Positions 6,582 to 9,047 of a stretch of DNA of 9,047 bases are shown here, piece by piece (positions within the stretch are counted from its first letter, which is position 1; every line of letters begins with the position of its first letter). The stretch is from JAYZVT01 sp050248375 (GTDB lineage: Bacteria; Pseudomonadota; Alphaproteobacteria; Rhizobiales; Methyloligellaceae): the NCBI GenBank assembly GCA_050248375.1, contig JBFWSL010000166.1, forward strand, positions 1 through 9,047, written 5' to 3'. The notes under the pieces were generated by a model, which was given only the letters and a program-made list of their open reading frames with translations, was not told the DNA's origin and searched no databases. The translations under genes and the position numbers were made by a program.

Positions 6582-6611
6582 GGTCCGATTCCTGATGAAT
6601 ATTCGTGACGC

Positions 6612-6640
6612 TTAATACCGCACTGCACAAAGCGCGGCAA
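6612..6640 (-). promoter_or_regulatory. Candidate housekeeping promoter of the sdh operon
   Basis: On the minus strand, TTGCCG (6640-6635) and TATTAA (6617-6612) are 17 bases apart, giving a leader of roughly 25 bases to the sdhC start. The leader includes the palindrome GAATATTC (6597-6604). Only these two boxes support the call; no operator is recognised. The 136-base gap between sodC and sdhC is the natural place for the operon promoter. Confidence 0.5.
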
Positions 6641-6717
6641 TGCTTCCAACGGCCGATTTCCGCGAACAGGATGGAGCCATCACGCCACGTGAAAGGCCCT
6701 TATCGGCCCGAAGCCGC

Positions 6718-7242
6718 CTACTGCACCACGCCGCAGGCGATGCGGTCGCCCGCGCCGCCATGGGGATCGGTCTTGTAGTCGTCGGGACCGGAATGGACCA
6801 TGATCGCGGTGCCGTCCTTGTCGAGCAGGCTCTCTTCGGCTTCCGCCTGCAGCGTCACCATCGGGTTCCACACCTCGACGGTCAGCTCGCCGGACGCCGG
6901 CACATGGATATTCGGCATGTCGCCCGCATGGGGCCCGTCGTCGTTCAGCAGCCCGTGCTTGGCCTGGCCCGGGTTGAAATGCCCGCCCGCTGTCTTGAAG
7001 GGCGGCTCGCACTTGCCGGTCTCGTGAAAATGCAGGCCGTGCACGCCCGGCGGCAATCCCTTGAACGCGGCCTTGAACATGACGCCCGTGGGCGTCTCGG
7101 TGAAGGTCACCGTGCCGACCGTGTTGCCCTTGAGGTCCTTCACCGTGGCCTTGGCGCTGTCTGCGGCCAGGGCCGGCGTGGACATGACGAGACCGGCGGC
7201 GGCCAGCACCGCCGCCCGCAAGCTGAGCTTCCTGATTGTCAT
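6718..7242 (-). CDS. sodC: Periplasmic Cu/Zn superoxide dismutase (proximal copy)
   Basis: 174 residues. It converts superoxide to H2O2 and O2 in the periplasm. The Sec signal peptide is 1-26, cleaved after ALA. Ligands by family pattern: copper H71, H73, H88, H150; zinc H88 (bridging), H96, H105, D108. The disulfide is C78-C170, and R167 (DRIACG) is the active-site Arg that guides superoxide. The start at 7242 is preferred over a TTG six codons upstream because GGAG lies 9 bases before it and the signal peptide then begins with the usual basic MTIRK. It is a tandem paralogue of the next sodC, roughly half identical by eye, with shared blocks such as HETGKCEPPF and AGGH. It lies 136 bases upstream of sdhC, on the same strand. 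Confidence 0.96.
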   Translation of the reverse strand: MTIRKLSLRAAVLAAAGLVMSTPALAADSAKATVKDLKGNTVGTVTFTETPTGVMFKAAFKGLPPGVHGLHFHETGKCEPPFKTAGGHFNPGQAKHGLLNDDGPHAGDMPNIHVPASGELTVEVWNPMVTLQAEAEESLLDKDGTAIMVHSGPDDYKTDPHGGAGDRIACGVVQ

Positions 7243-7284
7243 TGTGAGCGTCTCCAGCAAGGCCGTGGCCTTTCCCTCGCCGGC

Positions 7285-7313
7285 CTATAGTACTGCGGAT
7301 GGGGGGGAATCAA
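7285..7313 (-). promoter_or_regulatory. Possible promoter of the proximal sodC
   Basis: On the minus strand, TTGATT (7313-7308) is followed after 17 bases by CTATAG (7290-7285), or after 15 bases by TACTAT (7292-7287). The -35-like box is part of the inverted repeat at 7293-7343, so a protein or structure on that repeat could affect it. The match is modest. Confidence 0.35.
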
Positions 7314-7343
7314 CGCCAGAAAATTGATTACCCCCCTCCGCAG
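7293..7343. repeat. Long imperfect inverted repeat between the two sodC genes
   Basis: Left arm 7293-7313 pairs with right arm 7324-7343 around a 10-base loop. The arms share CTGCGGA, then a six-G run, then AATCAA: 19 pairs interrupted by one bulged T (7300) and one mismatch (7307/7330). It lies just upstream of the proximal sodC and downstream of the distal one. There is no T-run, so it is not a standard terminator; it may be an operator, an RNA leader element or a dispersed repeat. Confidence 0.75.
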
Positions 7344-7378
7344 CAATACAGGCGGCGGCCGGCGCATGGGGAGAAAGC

Positions 7379-7411
7379 GGCGGGGCGCGCCGGTTTCGGC
7401 TCCGCCCCGCC
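7379..7411 (-). terminator. GC-rich terminator-like hairpin after the distal sodC
   Basis: GGCGGGGCG (7379-7387) and CGCCCCGCC (7403-7411) form a perfect 9-bp stem, with an inner GCCG/CGGC stem in the loop. It begins 15 bases after the distal sodC stop. The tail on the minus strand is GCTTTCTCC, a weak T-tract, so termination may be partial. Confidence 0.6.
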
Positions 7412-7425
7412 CTTTCGGCCATTCC

Positions 7426-7926
7426 CTACTGGACGATGATGCCGCAGGCGGCCCGCCCGCCCGCGTCGCCCGTGGGCTGCGTCTTGTAGTCGTCCGCCTT
7501 GGCGTGAATGATGAAGGCGGAGCCGTCGTCGTCAAACACCGTGTTCTTTTCGCCGGACTTGAGCGTGACCTTGGTGTTGGTCACTTCGATCTTCACGGTG
7601 CCGTCGGCGCCAACCGTCAGGTTGTCCATGTCGCCCGCGTGCGAGCCGCCCTCGACCTTGCCATGCTTGTGCCCGCCGGGATTGTAGTGACCGCCCGCGC
7701 TGGTGAAGGGCGGCTCGCACTTGCCGGTCTCGTGGATATGGAAGGCATGCTCGCCTGGCGTCAGGCCCGAGATCGTTCCGGTGATCTTCACGCCGCCGCC
7801 CGCCTCGGAGAGCTCCAGCGTGCCCATTTCCTTGCCGTCGGGGCCGACCATTTTGGCCGAGGCCGCATGAGCCGCCGGCGCGGCAAGTACAAACGCCGTG
7901 GTGACGAGTATCGCTCGCAAAATCAT
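7426..7926 (-). CDS. sodC: Periplasmic Cu/Zn superoxide dismutase (distal copy)
   Basis: 166 residues with a Sec signal (1-21, cleaved after AHA). All catalytic residues are present by family pattern: copper H63, H65, H80, H141; zinc H80, H88, H96, D99; disulfide C70-C161; active-site R158 (GRAACG). An extra His (H86, in NPGGHKHG) sits next to the zinc ligand. The start is set by AAGGAGG 8 bases upstream; an upstream in-frame start would add 24 residues reading through the leader. A GGAAC-N17-GTT element about 70-90 bases upstream suggests EcfG stress control, which the other sodC copy lacks. The two copies may thus be expressed under different conditions. The gene lies 139 bases downstream of mch. 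Confidence 0.96.
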   Translation of the reverse strand: MILRAILVTTAFVLAAPAAHAASAKMVGPDGKEMGTLELSEAGGGVKITGTISGLTPGEHAFHIHETGKCEPPFTSAGGHYNPGGHKHGKVEGGSHAGDMDNLTVGADGTVKIEVTNTKVTLKSGEKNTVFDDDGSAFIIHAKADDYKTQPTGDAGGRAACGIIVQ

Positions 7927-7992
7927 GGAATTTCCTCCTTGTTGGGCTGTGTTTCCGCCCCCCGGCTGCCTGCAGGCGCAGTCTTGTGAGAC

Positions 7993-8017
7993 AACCATAG
8001 GACAGCGGCGAGGTTCC
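7993..8017 (-). promoter_or_regulatory. EcfG-type general stress promoter of the distal sodC
   Basis: On the minus strand, GGAAC (8017-8013), 17 bases, then GTT (7995-7993), matching GGAAC-N16/17-[C]GTT. It has the same spacing as the site upstream of the DUF883 gene. Transcription would start near 7985, giving a leader of about 60 bases. GGAAC lies inside the inverted-repeat arm at 8012-8020. Confidence 0.6.
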
Positions 8018-8062
8018 TTGAAGGGCCGCGTAGTCGTAGGACTTGCGCCGGCGCAAGGAACC
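8012..8062. repeat. Overlapping inverted repeats between mch and the distal sodC
   Basis: GGTTCCTTG (8012-8020) and CAAGGAACC (8054-8062) are perfect 9-base arms. A separate perfect 16-base palindrome, CTTGCGCCGGCGCAAG (8042-8057), shares 8054-8057 with the right arm, so both cannot form at once. The set begins a few bases after the mch stop. Confidence 0.7.
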
Positions 8063-8065
8063 CGT

Positions 8066-9047
8066 TCACCGGGGCAGCAGCACCCAGTAGTCGAGGTCGA
8101 GGATCACGCCGTCCGCGTGGGCCTTGTCGTCCTTCATCAGCGGGAAGCCCGCGCAGGGCAGGTCCCGCGTGGCGACGGTGCGCACCCTGAGCGCGCCCGC
8201 GTCCCCGCGCCCTTCTAGCTCCGCCGTCTCCAGGATCTCCGACCAGGCGAACACCGTGTCGCCCGCGAAGCAGGGCGCCACGTGACGCCCGCCGTTGATG
8301 GCCGCCACATGGAAGGCGTTGCCGAGCCCGTTGAAGCTGAGCGCGCGGGCGAGCGAGATGACATGGCCGCCATAGACCAGCCGCCGGCCGAAGCGGTCGT
8401 CCTTCTGCGCGAACAGGTTGAAGTGGACCCTGGCCGTGTTCTGGTAGAGACGCGTGGCGAGCTGGTGCTCCGCCTCCTCGATGGTCATGCCGTCCACATG
8501 GTCGATGCGTTCGCCCGCCCTGTAGTCGCCCCACAGATGCGGACTGCCGGCCAGCGCCCTGTCATAGGCGGAGGCGTCGATCTCCGGCAGCGCCGCGCCG
8601 AGCGTCGCCGGGTCCACCCGGTCGGGAAGCTGCGGCGTCACGGCCTCGGGCGGCGGGCTGTTCTCGTCGCGCTTGCGCACCATCACCCAGCGCACGTAAT
8701 CGAGCACGGTCTCGCCCGCTTGGTTGTGGCCGGTGGAGCGCACATACACCACGCCCGCCTTGCCGTTGGACAGCTCGCGCAGGCCGATCACCTCCGAGCG
8801 CGCCGCCAGCGTGTCGCCGGGAAACACCGGCGCCAGGAAGCGGCATTCCGCATAGCCGAGATTGGCCACGGCGTTCAGCGAGATGTCCGGCACCGTCTTG
8901 CCGAAGACGATGTGGAAGACGAGCATGTCGTCCACCGGAGCCTGCGGGTAGCCGATGGCCATGGCGAAGCTGTCGGCGGACTGTACGGCGAAGCGCGGCC
9001 CGTACAGCGCCGTGTAGAGCGCCACGTCCCCTTCCGTCACCGTGCGC
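8066..9047 (-). CDS. mch: Mesaconyl-CoA hydratase (beta-methylmalyl-CoA dehydratase), 5' end outside window
   Basis: 326 residues are visible. The frame runs off the right edge through R-T-V-T-E-G-D, so the GTG near 9040 is internal and roughly 20-30 residues are missing. The enzyme interconverts beta-methylmalyl-CoA and mesaconyl-CoA in the ethylmalonyl-CoA pathway (acetyl-CoA assimilation without glyoxylate bypass). The protein is a double hotdog (MaoC-like): APVFPGDTL and APCFAGDTV recur about 185 residues apart, each domain ending in a similar strand (VLDYVRWVMV; VILDLDYWVL). TEGDVALYTALYG, VFGKTVPDISLNAVANLGYA and LVYGGHVISLARALSFNG match what I know of Rhodobacter-type Mch. Other MaoC dehydratases are the alternative, but these blocks are specific. 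Upstream of sodC and sdh on the same strand. Confidence 0.88.
   Translation of the reverse strand, partial: RTVTEGDVALYTALYGPRFAVQSADSFAMAIGYPQAPVDDMLVFHIVFGKTVPDISLNAVANLGYAECRFLAPVFPGDTLAARSEVIGLRELSNGKAGVVYVRSTGHNQAGETVLDYVRWVMVRKRDENSPPPEAVTPQLPDRVDPATLGAALPEIDASAYDRALAGSPHLWGDYRAGERIDHVDGMTIEEAEHQLATRLYQNTARVHFNLFAQKDDRFGRRLVYGGHVISLARALSFNGLGNAFHVAAINGGRHVAPCFAGDTVFAWSEILETAELEGRGDAGALRVRTVATRDLPCAGFPLMKDDKAHADGVILDLDYWVLLPR

Noticed and set aside
6680..6692. Terminator after the proximal sodC (TCACG-CCA-CGTGA)
   Set aside because: Only 5 bp of stem and no T-run; too weak to call.
7308..7329. FNR/Anr site in the sodC spacer
   Set aside because: ATCAA and TTGAT are in the wrong order (ATCAA-N10-TTGAT) and spacing for TTGAT-N4-ATCAA.
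8057..8066. Plus-strand GGAAC followed by GTT at 8063
   Set aside because: The spacing is far too short for an EcfG promoter and no plus-strand gene follows.
9038..9040. GTG as the true start of mch
   Set aside because: The frame stays open to the window edge and the residues before it (R-T) continue the family's N-terminal motif.

Overview
The window is GC-rich (near 68% by eye) and gene-dense, and reads as chromosomal DNA of an alphaproteobacterium. Three things point there: an sdhCDAB operon whose proteins match the alphaproteobacterial/mitochondrial type; a mesaconyl-CoA hydratase, a marker of the ethylmalonyl-CoA pathway that is common in this class; and two promoter-like sites of the form GGAAC-N17-GTT, the signature of the alphaproteobacterial general stress sigma factor EcfG. 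I cannot name a genus.

Layout, left to right. Positions 1-1708 (minus) hold a Tat-exported amidohydrolase-family protein, cut at the left edge. A 306-base divergent intergenic region with several inverted repeats follows, with an EcfG-type promoter near its right end. Positions 2015-2746 (plus) hold a two-gene unit: a DUF883 (ElaB/YqjD-like) membrane-anchored protein and a YqjE/holin-III-like membrane protein. This unit converges on a long minus-strand block running leftwards from the right edge: mesaconyl-CoA hydratase (mch, cut at the right edge), two tandem periplasmic Cu/Zn superoxide dismutases (sodC), then sdhC, sdhD, sdhA, a vapD-like gene and sdhB.

The most surprising feature is the vapD-like gene between sdhA and sdhB. 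VapD proteins are small Cas2-like endoribonucleases known from mobile elements and pathogens. Here one sits inside a core TCA-cycle/respiratory operon, with GC content near 53%, a good ribosome binding site, no antitoxin gene beside it, and a stop codon only one base from the sdhB start.

The second theme is stress regulation. The distal sodC and the DUF883/YqjE unit each carry a GGAAC-N17-GTT element a short distance upstream, so both are probably members of the EcfG regulon. The non-coding DNA around the sodC pair is rich in structure: a GC-rich terminator-like hairpin, a long imperfect inverted repeat, and two overlapping, mutually exclusive palindromes that take in the EcfG -35 element. 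Functionally, the block links C3/C4 acyl-CoA assimilation (mch), succinate oxidation (sdh) and periplasmic superoxide removal (sodC).
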